11,619 bases of DNA from JADJEI01 sp035328465. GTDB taxonomy: Bacteria > Bacteroidota > Ignavibacteria > Ignavibacteriales > Ignavibacteriaceae. Below are positions 1 to 6,344 of this stretch, piece by piece. The stretch spans positions 1 through 11,619 of the forward strand of contig DAOLIQ010000096.1 of NCBI GenBank assembly GCA_035328465.1, given 5' to 3'. A program made the position numbers and the translations under genes. Every line of letters begins with the position of its first letter. Within the stretch, counting starts at the first letter, position 1. The notes under the pieces are model-generated. The model worked only from the letters and a program-made list of their open reading frames with translations, was not told the origin of the DNA and did no database searches.

Positions 1-1534
1 CCGGGAAAAAACCAACGAAAGAAGCATTGTACTGCGATTTTGAATAATTGCCATCAATTAGCTTTTGTGATGTTCCTGTTTTTCCACCAACCTCTACCTG
101 CTCAAGTGATGCGTTTTTACCCGTGCCGTTTTCTACTACACCCTTTAAGATTGATCTAATTTTACCAGATGTTTTTTCACTTATGACTCTTCTGATTGTC
201 TCGGGTTTATTTTCAACTAAATAATCAGTTTTGCTTTGATAAATTTTCTTAACAATCTGCGGCTGAAATAAAATACCGCCGTTAATTAATGCGCAGTATG
301 CAGTGATCATTTGAATGGGGGTAACCGAAATTTCATAACCAAACGAGATAAATGCTTTAGTAATAGGCGACCAGTCGTTTGCTTTTTTTAATGAACCTTT
401 AACTTCTCCCGGCAATTGTATTGAAGTAACATTTCCAAAACCAAACCCTCGCAGATATTTATATAATGATTCGCTGTCAATTTTTTGACTGAGTTTTGTC
501 ATTCCAATGTTGCTTGATTTTTCAATTACTTCCTTGACTTTTAATGAGCCGTTTGGATGTGTATCTGAAATGTTCACTCCCTTAAATTTATACTTACCAT
601 TTTCACAAAAAATATTTTCATTTTCCGTTATCAGATTTTGATCTAATAGTGCCGCAAGAGTGATGGGTTTAAAAGTAGATCCCGGTTCATAAGTATCGGT
701 AATAGCCTTATCGCGCCTATCGTCATCAGAATATTTCCAGTATTCGTTTGGGTTAAAATCATTAATGTTCGCCAGTGCTAACACTTCACCGTTGTTTGGA
801 TCCATAACAATTCCAATAGCTGATGTCCCGCCAAATTCTTCTAATCCATCTCTTAATTCTTCTTCAAGAATTGTCTGGTATGATTTATCAATCGTAAGCA
901 CAAGATTGTAGCCGGAAGCAGGCGGAATATTATTTTCTTCATCAATAGATATTACCTTTCCAATTGCATCCCTTTCAATTGTTCTTGATCCATCAACGCC
1001 TGATAAGTATTCATTAAAAAATTTATCTATTCCGCTTACACCTGTGTTCTCAGGGCTAACATATCCAAGGATGTGGGAAGCAAGGTTTGAATATTGATAG
1101 ACTCTGGTTGGGTCTTCAATCCAGAATAGCCCGCTATAATTAAGTTCTTTTAGCAGCAAAGATTTTTCAGCTGATACTTTTTTCTCAAGACAAATGTTCT
1201 TACCGGTTTTATTCATCAGCGACAAATAAAATGATTTCGACTTGCCCGTCACTTTTGAAAATTTATCTGCAATTAATTCCTTCTCCTTTTTGCTTGTCAT
1301 TCTAAGGTCAACAAAGAACGAAACGTCGTTGTGATTGTAAACCAGAAGTACATTATTCCTGTCATAAATCATCCCCCTGTCGGCTTTAATTACCTCCATT
1401 TTAACGTGCTGCTTATCTGCGTAATAACCTAATTCTTCACTCTTAATTATTTGAATATCGGTAAGCTTAAAAATCAAACTGACGAAAACAGCAAAAACTA
1501 ATAACACAATTATTAATGCACGTCTGTTATTCAT
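1..1534 (-). CDS. ftsI: Peptidoglycan D,D-transpeptidase FtsI (PBP3), C-terminus cut by the window edge
   Basis: This is a class B penicillin-binding protein that cross-links septal peptidoglycan in the divisome. The visible 511 codons begin MNNRRALIIV, followed by one hydrophobic membrane helix (about residues 6-23), so the protein is a bitopic inner-membrane protein with a periplasmic catalytic part. The N-terminal PBP dimer region contains a DRG motif near residue 60. All three transpeptidase motifs are present: STFK with nucleophile S286, SSN at 340-342, and KTG beginning at K485. The frame is still open at base 1, so the last part, including any C-terminal extension such as PASTA, is unseen. 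The start ATG at 1534 overlaps the end of ftsL by 8 bp, which implies translational coupling. The position after ftsL in a dcw cluster favours FtsI over the elongation enzyme PBP2. No disrupting stop was seen. Confidence 0.93.
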   Translation of the reverse strand, partial: MNNRRALIIVLLVFAVFVSLIFKLTDIQIIKSEELGYYADKQHVKMEVIKADRGMIYDRNNVLLVYNHNDVSFFVDLRMTSKKEKELIADKFSKVTGKSKSFYLSLMNKTGKNICLEKKVSAEKSLLLKELNYSGLFWIEDPTRVYQYSNLASHILGYVSPENTGVSGIDKFFNEYLSGVDGSRTIERDAIGKVISIDEENNIPPASGYNLVLTIDKSYQTILEEELRDGLEEFGGTSAIGIVMDPNNGEVLALANINDFNPNEYWKYSDDDRRDKAITDTYEPGSTFKPITLAALLDQNLITENENIFCENGKYKFKGVNISDTHPNGSLKVKEVIEKSSNIGMTKLSQKIDSESLYKYLRGFGFGNVTSIQLPGEVKGSLKKANDWSPITKAFISFGYEISVTPIQMITAYCALINGGILFQPQIVKKIYQSKTDYLVENKPETIRRVISEKTSGKIRSILKGVVENGTGKNASLEQVEVGGKTGTSQKLIDGNYSKSQYNASFVGFFP

Positions 1535-1853
1535 ATTTTTCCCTCAGAATCAAATTTATATTTTCGATTTTTTCAGAGTCGGCATAAACTAATTGTTGAG
1601 GCTGAGTCCTTTTCATAAGCCCTAAAGACAATGCTGCGGGAATAATGTTTTCAGGTGATGTAACTGACTGGAGCTCGGCAGTAAGGTCTATTTTTCTTAA
1701 CTTAGCTGCATTTAATGATTGCTCCATTTTATCTTTTTCTTTAGTCATTTCTTCGTAATTAATTTTTAATCCAACAGCAAGTAAAAAAATAGCCGTTATC
1801 AAAAGGATGGAGGAAACAGCAAACAACAGAAAAGGTTTTGCGCTTTTTTTCAT
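1527..1853 (-). CDS. ftsL: Cell division protein FtsL-like
   Basis: A 108-residue bitopic protein: a short basic cytoplasmic tail (MKKSAK), one membrane helix at about residues 8-29, then a polar, heptad-like stretch (about 32-65) that should form the periplasmic coiled coil. FtsL pairs with FtsB/DivIC and recruits FtsW-FtsI to the division site. The sequence itself is poorly conserved across phyla. The call rests on size, topology and location between rsmH and ftsI, where ftsL normally lies. The C-terminal part (SPENIIPAALSLGLMK) resembles the segment after the coiled coil in FtsL/DivIC proteins, often written as an 'A-x-x-L-G-M' motif. The start ATG overlaps the rsmH stop as ATGA, and the 3' end overlaps the ftsI start. 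Confidence 0.82.
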   Translation of the reverse strand: MKKSAKPFLLFAVSSILLITAIFLLAVGLKINYEEMTKEKDKMEQSLNAAKLRKIDLTAELQSVTSPENIIPAALSLGLMKRTQPQQLVYADSEKIENINLILREKYE

Positions 1854-2770
1854 ATTCTCTCAGCTACTCTTAGTTTTGCACTTCTTGACCGTCTGTTTGC
1901 AGCAATTTCCTCTTTAGAAGGAAGCAAGGGCTTCTTCGTAATTATTTTCAATCTCTTCACCTTGTCACATTTACAAATGGGATAATCTTTTGGACAAATG
2001 CAATCAATAGATTCGTACTTAAAAATATCTTTAACAATTCTATCCTCTAAGGAGTGATAAGAAATTATTACTAACCTCGCTCCGCTTTTAAGTAAGCTGA
2101 TGGAATTAGTTAAAAATAACTTCAAGTTTTCAAGTTCGTTATTCACACATATTCTAAGCGCCTGAAAAATTCGTGATAAAGTTTTTACTCTAAAATTTTC
2201 AGGCACTAGTGATTCAATAATTTTAACCAAGTCAAAAGTTGTGACAAATTTTTTAACTATTCTTTGTTCACTAATTCGGGACGCAATGATGCGTGATTTT
2301 TTTTCTTCACCGAATTGATAAAAAATATTTGCCAGTTCGTTTTCAGGATAAGAATTGATAATATCCGCAGCTGTAAGGGTAAGATTTTTATCCATCCGTA
2401 AATCAAGTGATGCATCCTGACGAAAAGTGAATCCCGAATCAACATTATCCAATTGAAAGGAAGACACACCCAAATCTGCCATTATACCGTCATAAGATTT
2501 AATTGATTCAAGCTTAGAAATGATATCAACTTTTGAAAAATTAAAATTGTAAAGTTTGATTCTTTCGTCGGAGAATTTTTCCCGGCAGAAATTTAGAGCC
2601 TCAGAATCAACATCCGTTGCTATTACCTTTCCATTTTCATTTAGATGCGAAAGGATTTCTTTGGTGTGTCCGCCAAATCCCAGTGTTCCATCGAAATATA
2701 TTCCTGCTTTATTATTGATTAAATAATCCATAGTTTCTTTAAGCATTACTGGTTTATGATGTTCATTCAT
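1850..2770 (-). CDS. rsmH: 16S rRNA (cytosine(1402)-N(4))-methyltransferase RsmH
   Basis: RsmH (MraW) methylates N4 of C1402 in the decoding centre of 16S rRNA, using S-adenosylmethionine. The 306-residue length fits the family (about 310). Family landmarks are clear: HHKPVML near the N-terminus, the SAM-binding loop GTLGFGGHT at 28-36, acidic residues D53 and D55 after the second strand, DLGVSSFQLD at 99-108, the segment GFTFRQDASLDLRMD at 113-127, NNELENL, ISYHSLEDRIVK in the C-terminal third, and the basic tail RRSRSAKLRVAERI. The ATG at 2770 shares one base with the mraZ stop (TAATG), and the gene ends in an ATGA overlap with ftsL, so the four dcw genes are probably co-transcribed and coupled. 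Nothing looks broken. Confidence 0.97.
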   Translation of the reverse strand: MNEHHKPVMLKETMDYLINNKAGIYFDGTLGFGGHTKEILSHLNENGKVIATDVDSEALNFCREKFSDERIKLYNFNFSKVDIISKLESIKSYDGIMADLGVSSFQLDNVDSGFTFRQDASLDLRMDKNLTLTAADIINSYPENELANIFYQFGEEKKSRIIASRISEQRIVKKFVTTFDLVKIIESLVPENFRVKTLSRIFQALRICVNNELENLKLFLTNSISLLKSGARLVIISYHSLEDRIVKDIFKYESIDCICPKDYPICKCDKVKRLKIITKKPLLPSKEEIAANRRSRSAKLRVAERI

Positions 2771-3207
2771 TACATTGTCATCACTTTTTGTGCGATCTCC
2801 TCGAAAGTTTCGCCTGATTCTTTAATGTACTTTTCATAAACTTCAGGGTTCCAGAGTTCAATCTTTTTTAGTGCACCAAGTACCAGGACATCTTTTTTTA
2901 TGCCGGCATAATCTAAAAGGAGGGGTGGAATCATTATTCTTGATTGAGAATCAAGCGAATCTTCATTTGCGAATTGTAAAATCATTCTAATAAATTTAGC
3001 GTGGGTGGAATCATACGGATTTAGAGATTTAAGCTTATCTTCAAGTATATTCCATTGGTCCATCGGGTAGACATCAATACACATAGCTCCCCCCTTCGTC
3101 ATAACGAATGAATCGTTTGCTTCCGGAGAAATTTGTTTTCGTAACTTTGCCGGGATGCTTACCCGACCCTTTGAATCTACTGTATATAAATACTGACCTC
3201 TGAACAT
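2770..3207 (-). CDS. mraZ: Transcriptional regulator MraZ (start revised to the ATG at 3207)
   Basis: MraZ is a DNA-binding protein of the AbrB-like fold that forms rings and controls its own dcw operon. From the ATG at 3207 the protein has 145 residues and begins MFRGQYLYTVDSKGR, which matches the usual MraZ N-terminus. Two copies of the family motif are present: DSKGR at 11-15 and DSQSR at 86-90, each followed by an IP strand. The frame is open further upstream to a GTG at 3246 and an ATG at 3219. The GTG would add 13 residues unlike the family, and it lies inside the putative MraZ operator, so I reject it. An AAAGGTGAT stretch directly before the 3207 ATG can act as a close-spaced ribosome site. 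The gene is first in the dcw cluster. Confidence 0.95.
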   Translation of the reverse strand: MFRGQYLYTVDSKGRVSIPAKLRKQISPEANDSFVMTKGGAMCIDVYPMDQWNILEDKLKSLNPYDSTHAKFIRMILQFANEDSLDSQSRIMIPPLLLDYAGIKKDVLVLGALKKIELWNPEVYEKYIKESGETFEEIAQKVMTM

Positions 3208-3230
3208 ATCACCTTTCATTTGGTTTTTAT

Positions 3231-3255
3231 CACCACTTTTCCCCACTACACCCCA
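3231..3255 (-). promoter_or_regulatory. Putative MraZ operator: three TGGGG-type boxes with 10-bp period
   Basis: Read on the minus strand, TGGGG (3251-3255), TGGGG (3241-3245) and TGGTG (3231-3235) follow one another, each pair separated by exactly 5 nt. The established MraZ binding pattern in E. coli is direct TGGGN repeats with 5-nt spacers just upstream of mraZ, and this array matches it in sequence, spacing and place. The third box has one deviation. MraZ rings would contact these boxes on one face of the helix and repress the dcw operon. The array also overlaps the alternative upstream GTG start, which supports the shorter mraZ reading. Confidence 0.75.
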
Positions 3256-3284
3256 AAATAATGGATTTTTTTAAGCAAAGTCAA
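3256..3284 (-). promoter_or_regulatory. Weak candidate promoter for the dcw operon
   Basis: On the minus strand, TTGACT (plus 3279-3284) is a good -35-like hexamer. A good -10 partner is missing: TTATTT at 17-bp spacing (plus 3256-3261) or CATTAT at 15-bp spacing (plus 3258-3263) are the only options. The pair lies directly upstream of the MraZ boxes, which would then cover the transcription start region, as expected for repression. Long A/T tracts just upstream (about 3286-3315) could act as an UP-like element. This is a position-based guess. Confidence 0.35.
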
Positions 3285-3336
3285 GAAAAATCTTAAAAAA
3301 AGAATTTTTTTTTTGGAATAGTTTTGGATAGAATGG

Positions 3337-3351
3337 GATATACAGTATATC
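3337..3351. repeat. Perfect 15-bp dyad (GATATAC-A-GTATATC)
   Basis: Two 7-bp arms are perfectly inverted around one central base. The site lies about 85-95 bp upstream of the MraZ boxes in the mraZ leader region. The short spacer rules out an RNA hairpin and suggests a site for a dimeric DNA-binding protein, possibly a second regulator of the dcw operon. No regulator family is recognised from the half-site. Confidence 0.4.
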
Positions 3352-3428
3352 AAACTGAAAGTAAAACTGCCAGGATCCTATTTGGTAGGTCCTTCGGATT
3401 AACTGGTAGAATTAGTCAAATAGAGACA

Positions 3429-3452
3429 GATTAGCCATGGAGAAGGCTAATC
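3429..3452. other. 8-bp stem-loop in the mraZ-upstream intergenic region
   Basis: GATTAGCC (3429-3436) and GGCTAATC (3445-3452) are perfect inverted arms around an 8-nt loop. Neither strand has a T-run after the stem, so it is not a standard intrinsic terminator. Related GGATTA/TAATCC words recur nearby, at about 3395 and 3482, so several alternative pairings are possible. It lies in the 275-bp gap between mraZ and the small hypothetical frames. It could be part of a structured RNA or leader, but I recognise no RNA family. Confidence 0.4.
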
Positions 3453-3487
3453 CTTAAACATTAAAAACAGGATAGGACACCGGATTA

Positions 3488-3515
3488 ATCTACAGCACCA
3501 AGAAAGATTGTAGAT
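3488..3515. other. 7-bp stem-loop just past the small hypothetical gene
   Basis: ATCTACA (3488-3494) pairs perfectly with TGTAGAT (3509-3515) around a 14-nt loop. It begins 6 nt after the stop of the minus-strand hypothetical frame that ends at 3522, where a terminator would be expected. There is no T-tract on the minus strand afterwards, so intrinsic termination would be weak at best. It could instead be an mRNA 3'-end-stabilising structure. Confidence 0.3.
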
Positions 3516-3521
3516 GTGATA

Positions 3522-3722
3522 TTAAGTAAAATAATCATTTGCCCATTTTTTATGATTGGCTCTTATCCAGTCATTGACAACTTCTTTGAGTTCATTAGAA
3601 ACCCGGCAATTTCTTAGTCCAAGTAAATCACCCCGCCGATATTTAGCTCCAAACTTTTTAATCTCTAATGTTGCTTCCTCATCATTATAGAAAACTTTAT
3701 AATAATAATTTCTGCCATCCAA
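3522..3722 (-). CDS. Small hypothetical protein with a non-ATG start; possibly a decayed or mis-started gene
   Basis: From the TTG at 3722 the frame encodes 66 residues beginning MDGRNYYYKVFYND and ending WIRANHKKWANDYFT. The residue pattern (a short aromatic strand region, EATLEIKK, a glycine turn, then a C-terminal helix with W/H) is loosely like DUF4160-type small proteins, but the likeness is too weak to assign. The same frame is open upstream to a TAA at 3861-3863, and the extra codons also look protein-like (ETFPTPPFEDSDFIKAIR), yet they contain no ATG or GTG. The gene therefore either uses a rare start, has lost its 5' end, or contains a frameshift. It lies downstream of the two tandem small paralogues on the same strand. 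Confidence 0.4.
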   Translation of the reverse strand: MDGRNYYYKVFYNDEEATLEIKKFGAKYRRGDLLGLRNCRVSNELKEVVNDWIRANHKKWANDYFT

Positions 3723-3844
3723 AACTTTGTCGGAATAAACTCGTATGCAATTTTGCTGCCTCTTCGACCATGAGACCAGTTCTCGATCTGTTCTTATCGC
3801 TTTAATAAAATCGCTGTCTTCAAATGGTGGGGTGGGAAAAGTTT

Positions 3845-4051
3845 CTAATTTCTCTTTTTTTTAGTAAGTATTATTATTTTTTTGGCAACATCAATTGCAG
3901 GAATGATTTCAATCCAGATATCAGCCTCTGCGTCAGATATAAATGCACGCCAAACCGGAAAGCCTGCTAAAGCTAATTTATAGTCGTCTTCTTTAAGTAA
4001 AAATAAATTTGATTTATCAAAAACTTCCAAAGGATTCATAAGATTGAACAT
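3845..4051 (-). CDS. Small hypothetical protein, tandem paralogue 2
   Basis: A 68-residue protein starting at ATG 4051 and ending in TKKKRN. I do not recognise the family. It clearly resembles the next gene upstream (4152-4373): from the shared KSNLF onward about 26 of 54 residues are identical, including LAG-x-PVW-x-AF-x-S and IWIE. It is soluble, with a basic tail, no signal peptide and no membrane segment. The paralogue also ends in a basic tail, so the stop at 3845 is probably natural, although it falls next to an A8 run where a sequencing slip would be easy. Conservation between the two copies at the protein level, with diverged DNA, argues that both are or were real genes. Confidence 0.6.
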   Translation of the reverse strand: MFNLMNPLEVFDKSNLFLLKEDDYKLALAGFPVWRAFISDAEADIWIEIIPAIDVAKKIIILTKKKRN

Positions 4052-4151
4052 TCTGTCAATGATTTGTTAAATTATTCTATTATATTTTTTAAGAGTGAAT
4101 GAGGGAAATAATTTTAAGAAAATTTTTATTGAACAAGAAAAGAATTATCAA

Positions 4152-4373
4152 TTAATTCTTTTTGTGTTTTTGCTTAGGTTTTGTAAATAAAACAATTCTT
4201 TTGCCAGCATTAATTCTGAAATATGATTCGATCCAGATGTTGCTATCGCGATATGATACAAAAGCTTTCCAAACAGGATAACCTGCTAAAACAAATTGAT
4301 ACTCTTCAGTTTTAAATTCAAATAGGTTGGATTTTTCTATTGAAGTAAATAATGAATTGGGTGAAGCAAGCAT
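4152..4373 (-). CDS. Small hypothetical protein, tandem paralogue 1
   Basis: A 73-residue protein from ATG 4373, beginning MLASPNSLFTSIEKSNLF and ending in a lysine-rich tail. It is the paralogue of the 3845-4051 product, with about half of the aligned core residues identical (KSNLF, LAG-x-PVW-x-AF, IWIE, TK-x-K). The core looks like a compact alpha/beta domain with conserved tryptophans. No known domain is recognised. It lies 163 bp downstream of the REC-HEPN gene on the same strand, so it could be read by run-through from that operon, but a link to its function is not shown. Confidence 0.6.
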   Translation of the reverse strand: MLASPNSLFTSIEKSNLFEFKTEEYQFVLAGYPVWKAFVSYRDSNIWIESYFRINAGKRIVLFTKPKQKHKKN

Positions 4374-4536
4374 ATAACTGCGCAGCTTTCAATTGAATGA
4401 CTGAATCAGATCATATATTAAGTGAATTTGGATCGCAATGAATTTCGTTTTTTGAAAGTATGTCTATAAACGGTCATTATTTTATAGAAATTAGCCTTCC
4501 TCAATAAAAATCCCTAAATAAAATTATAAAAAGTAT

Positions 4537-5580
4537 TTATTTACAATATTCTATCAATTCTTGTAAATCTCTGTAGCCCTGTTCCATTTTTAAGTTCGGA
4601 ATGTTTTCAAAATTTTCAAGGTAGATACCATTTTTACCTTTAACATAAAGCATTAGTGTCAAGTTAGCAAAAAGTATATTTGAAATTCCAGGATTGAAAT
4701 CATTATCGGGGTGAATCGATTCATTTCTATAGTAATTAAGTTTGTCACCAAATCTAAAATAATTATCAACTGAGTAGGCAATTAATTTTTGCTGTGATGT
4801 TGGAGTTTGATTTTTTTGAAGGCTATCGATAACAACTTTTTTGTGCTTTTTTAGAAAAGGATATCTCAAAGTCCCTTTTTCAAGATTCTGATTATAGTCT
4901 TCGAATATTTTTAAATCATTTTTATTGAATTCAACAAAAAGTTCTAAGCATAAATGATAAAAGTGAATAATCATTCGTAAAATTCTGTCAAAGGAAATAT
5001 CGTGGGATTTTATTTGTAATAAAGAAATAACAAAGTCTAAGTTTGCCTTAGCTTCAAAAATCGGAAAACCTTTTATCGAAGCGAATCTTTCAATTATTGC
5101 TTTATGATTTTTCCAGACATCAATCAAATACTTTTCTGTGTTTACTTGGTCTAACAGCGCTTGAAAATTTGATTTAAACCAATCAGAGCCATCACTTTTT
5201 CTTGTGTCAAATGGTTTAATTATAAGTCCATTTTTAATTAATTCAGCAGTTTCAGAAGCCAAGTCCGGATCGTACTGATGTGCAGAATGAGTACATATTT
5301 TCGAAAGAGGGAATGTCTTAAAAGCCTCTCTAATTATTTTAAATCCAGAATCTCGTTGACCTCGTTTTAAATTTGAAGGTTCTGTAAAGTCAATATCTAC
5401 AAAAAGTATATCATAATAATTTCTGCTCTTATCAGATTCCTTGATCATTTCAATAGCTTTTACATCTGTTTCACAAATTGTCAGTTCAAAATTATCTAAA
5501 CCAAAAAATACAAGTTCTCTTTTGAATATGTCTCTCTTAACCTTTGAGTCTTCTGCTAATAATATTTTTATCTTTTCCAT
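4537..5580 (-). CDS. Response-regulator receiver domain fused to a HEPN-like domain (candidate RNase effector)
   Basis: A 347-residue cytoplasmic protein. Residues about 4-125 form a receiver (REC) domain: acidic pair E10/D11, likely phospho-acceptor D62 in the strand ILFVDID, a hydroxyl residue T97 in KICTHSA, and K122 in IIKPFD. The remainder is mostly helical and contains RNESIH at 285-290, which fits the R-x(4-6)-H motif with N after R that marks the catalytic site of HEPN RNases. No DNA-binding output domain is visible. The gene starts inside the 3' end of the GHKL-ATPase gene (13-bp overlap), so the two should be co-translated partners. Inferred role: an RNA-targeting effector gated by phosphorylation or by binding of the GHKL partner. 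REC is confident. HEPN is probable from the motif and the helical context, and nuclease activity is unproven. Confidence 0.78.
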   Translation of the reverse strand: MEKIKILLAEDSKVKRDIFKRELVFFGLDNFELTICETDVKAIEMIKESDKSRNYYDILFVDIDFTEPSNLKRGQRDSGFKIIREAFKTFPLSKICTHSAHQYDPDLASETAELIKNGLIIKPFDTRKSDGSDWFKSNFQALLDQVNTEKYLIDVWKNHKAIIERFASIKGFPIFEAKANLDFVISLLQIKSHDISFDRILRMIIHFYHLCLELFVEFNKNDLKIFEDYNQNLEKGTLRYPFLKKHKKVVIDSLQKNQTPTSQQKLIAYSVDNYFRFGDKLNYYRNESIHPDNDFNPGISNILFANLTLMLYVKGKNGIYLENFENIPNLKMEQGYRDLQELIEYCK

Positions 5581-6071
5581 TTTACCTCTTTCGGAATTAT
5601 TAATGTCGTGATGGTAATTCCTTTTTCGAGATCACCTTTTAAACTTGCAAACAATGATAATTCTTTGACCCATTTTTTAATAACTCTTAATCCAACTTTT
5701 GTTGATTTTGAAATATTGGGTTCAAGGGTGCTATCATTATTAAACCATTCTTCAAAATCAGGCGTGATAACCGAGTTGTTTTCAATCTTTATTTCAACTC
5801 TTTCTGATTGGCAAAAGATCGAGATAGACATTTGTGGGTTTTGTTCATCAGTATTTTTAAGTGCGTTTCTTAACAAATCTTTTAACAGCAAATCATATAT
5901 AGTAGAAAGTTCTTTGTTAATTAAAACATTTGGTGAGCCAATTACAGCAATGTTAATCTTTGGTAATATAGCTTTGATTTTATCCTCGTGATCATCTGAT
6001 GAAATACGAAGGGTACTTATACCGTTATAAATAGTTTGTAGCTGGTTATTGATGATATTTTGAAGATTCAC
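5568..6071 (-). CDS. GHKL (HATPase_c)-type ATPase domain, C-terminal part; 5' end lost in the assembly gap
   Basis: The 167 visible residues hold a histidine-kinase-type ATP-binding fold. The N-box is seen in DLLLKDLLRNALKNT and a G2-like loop in KVGLRVIKKWVKEL, followed by a closing strand (GITITTLIIP). The G1 box is atypical: where kinases have D-x-G-x-G this protein has IENNSVI, so nucleotide binding or kinase chemistry may be altered. No H-box with a phospho-histidine is visible, though it may lie in the gap. The frame runs into the N-run, so the GTG at 6071 is not a trustworthy start. The gene is most likely continuous with the coiled-coil fragment on the other side of the gap. It overlaps the REC-HEPN gene by 13 bp and is probably its partner kinase or switch. 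Confidence 0.75.
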   Translation of the reverse strand: MNLQNIINNQLQTIYNGISTLRISSDDHEDKIKAILPKINIAVIGSPNVLINKELSTIYDLLLKDLLRNALKNTDEQNPQMSISIFCQSERVEIKIENNSVITPDFEEWFNNDSTLEPNISKSTKVGLRVIKKWVKELSLFASLKGDLEKGITITTLIIPKEVKWKR

Positions 6072-6171
6072 NNNNNNNNNNNNNNNNNNNNNNNNNNNNN
6101 NNNNNNNNNNNNNNNNNNNNNNNNNNNNNNNNNNNNNNNNNNNNNNNNNNNNNNNNNNNNNNNNNNNNNNN
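6072..6171. other. Assembly gap (100 N)
   Basis: Exactly 100 unknown bases, the conventional length for a scaffold gap of unknown size. It interrupts the coiled-coil/GHKL gene, so the true distance, the reading frame across the gap and any domains inside it (H-box, sensor) are unknown. Confidence 0.99.
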
Positions 6172-6331
6172 TTATTTCGGTAAATAAGGCCTTCTCTTTA
6201 TTCAGAAGATCAGATTGTTTCTCTCTTTCAATTTCTTTTAGCTTAAATAGTTGATTCTCTACCCTAAGTAGTTCATTCTCTTTTTTAAGTACATCATTTT
6301 CTTTTTTAAGTGTCTCTAAGTCTATTTGCAT
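6172..6331 (-). CDS. Coiled-coil N-terminal fragment, probably of the GHKL protein; 3' end lost in the gap
   Basis: The 53 visible residues from ATG 6331 (MQIDLETLKKENDVLKKENE...) form a leucine-rich heptad pattern with repeated KKEN-x-LL units, a strong coiled coil and likely dimerisation region. At DNA level the first heptads show as a 21-bp direct repeat (copies beginning near 6273 and 6294). The frame runs into the N-run. A coiled coil ahead of a GHKL ATPase is a common layout for soluble histidine-kinase-like proteins, so the two sides are most simply one gene of unknown length. The start is 13 nt downstream of the stop of the 414-residue gene, in the same operon. Two genes separated inside the gap cannot be excluded. 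Confidence 0.65.
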
Positions 6332-6344
6332 AATTAAGTATAAA

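Noticed and set aside
2257..2469. Minus-strand open frame of 70 codons inside rsmH
   Set aside because: It lies wholly within rsmH in another frame; its product is low-complexity and unlike any family, while rsmH is unmistakable.
3429..3452. Intrinsic terminator
   Set aside because: The stem is good, but neither strand has a T-tract after it.
4515..4543. AT-only stem (AAATAAA/TTTATTT) after the REC-HEPN gene as a terminator
   Set aside because: The stem has no G-C pairs and would be unstable; such pairings are expected by chance in this composition.
5608..5991. Plus-strand open frame of 127 codons opposite the GHKL gene
   Set aside because: It is antisense to a clear GHKL ATPase domain, serine- and leucine-rich as expected from a reversed AT-rich gene, with no supporting motif.
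6069..6071. GTG as the start of the GHKL protein
   Set aside because: It is the last codon before the gap, so it is an edge effect; the gene almost certainly continues upstream into the missing sequence.
6060..6254. Plus-strand frame crossing the N-run
   Set aside because: It exists only because N codons are not read as stops; there is no real coding evidence.
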